DNA of 64,000 nt from Seonamhaeicola maritimus (lineage in GTDB: Bacteria; Bacteroidota; Bacteroidia; Flavobacteriales; Flavobacteriaceae), in the NCBI RefSeq assembly GCF_008056315.1, contig NZ_VRKQ01000010.1, positions 1,054,001-1,118,000 on the forward strand, given 5' to 3'. The notes beneath the pieces were generated by a model. It ran no database searches. It was not told the origin of the DNA and saw only the letters and a program-made list of their open reading frames with translations. The position numbers and the translations under genes were made by a program. Shown here piece after piece: positions 63,921 through 64,000 of this stretch (positions are counted from its first letter, which is position 1; each line of letters begins with the position of its first letter).

Positions 63921-64000
63921 ATGTCAGCACACGCAGATACTCACGCTCACGACGACCACGGACATCATCATAAAGAAACGTTTGTAACTAAATATATATT
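63921..64000 (+). CDS. coxA: Cytochrome c oxidase subunit I, N-terminal fragment
   Basis: The first 26 codons plus two bases lie in the window. The start MSAHADTHAHDDHGHHHKET is His/Asp-rich, as in flavobacterial subunit I, and FVTKYI begins the entry to the first helix. It follows coxB by 27 nt. The name rests mainly on operon order. Confidence 0.8.
   Translation, partial: MSAHADTHAHDDHGHHHKETFVTKYI

Noticed and set aside
1-64000. Mobile elements, attachment sites or a replication origin
   Set aside because: No transposase or integrase frame, flanking duplication, tRNA-edge repeat or DnaA-box cluster was noticed. The accessory block at 9.7-19.2 kb has composition like its neighbours by eye.

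Overview
The window looks like chromosomal DNA of a marine-type member of the Flavobacteriaceae (Bacteroidota). Base composition is strongly AT-rich. Several promoters match the Bacteroidota form TTG-N19-TAnnTTTG, and start sites generally lack a clear Shine-Dalgarno. The gene content fits too: clade II nosZ, alternative complex III, DUF6090, DUF2723, PorT-like barrels, and an exbB/exbD-exbD operon next to rpoN and asnS. No transposase, integrase, phage gene or CRISPR array was seen.

Layout. 1-5,500: a leftward nitrous oxide reductase (nos) operon (cytochrome c, fasciclin lipoprotein, nosZ, membrane protein, nosL, start of nosD). It faces an Rrf2-family regulator, with a perfect 9-bp palindrome midway between them. 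5,650-9,710: sucA-sucB (2-oxoglutarate dehydrogenase E1 and E2) ending in a strong terminator. 9,710-19,190: an accessory block. It holds a leftward set of a 33-aa membrane peptide, a PKD/beta-barrel protein, a periplasmic TPR-CHAT protease-like protein, a retropepsin-like protease and a LuxR-type response regulator, then two exported proteins of unknown function, then a rightward ECF-type sigma factor with an anti-sigma-like TPR membrane protein. 19,200-36,300: conserved genes (tatD, asparaginase, tRNA-Ser, exbB/exbD, porT-like, rpoN, asnS, an RND exporter, frr, pyrH, tsf, rpsB, rpsI, rplM). 36,400-48,700: a YgiQ radical SAM protein, DUF6090, polA, cutC, a metallophosphoesterase, a thioredoxin-fold protein without its cysteines, a polysaccharide deacetylase and a DUF2723 glycosyltransferase. 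48,900-54,200: tRNA-Gln, rimP-nusA-infB and a SPOR protein. 54,300-64,000: alternative complex III (actABCDEF) running into coxB and the start of coxA.

How they work together. The right end encodes a quinol-to-oxygen chain (ACIII plus cytochrome oxidase) and the left end an N2O-respiration branch, with sucAB feeding both with reductant. The least explained part is 9.7-19.2 kb. Three leftward transcription units there share an ECF-like promoter (GGGTAAC, exactly 14 nt, then a box containing ATATAA), and the only sigma factor gene of the ECF type in the window lies beside them. I infer an envelope-signalling module in which this sigma factor drives the peptide/PKD/TPR-CHAT/aspartyl-protease/response-regulator operon. 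That is a hypothesis built on motif and gene order, not a demonstrated system.

All calls are from reading the sequence; no database search was run. Family names rest on recognised motifs and remembered family architecture.
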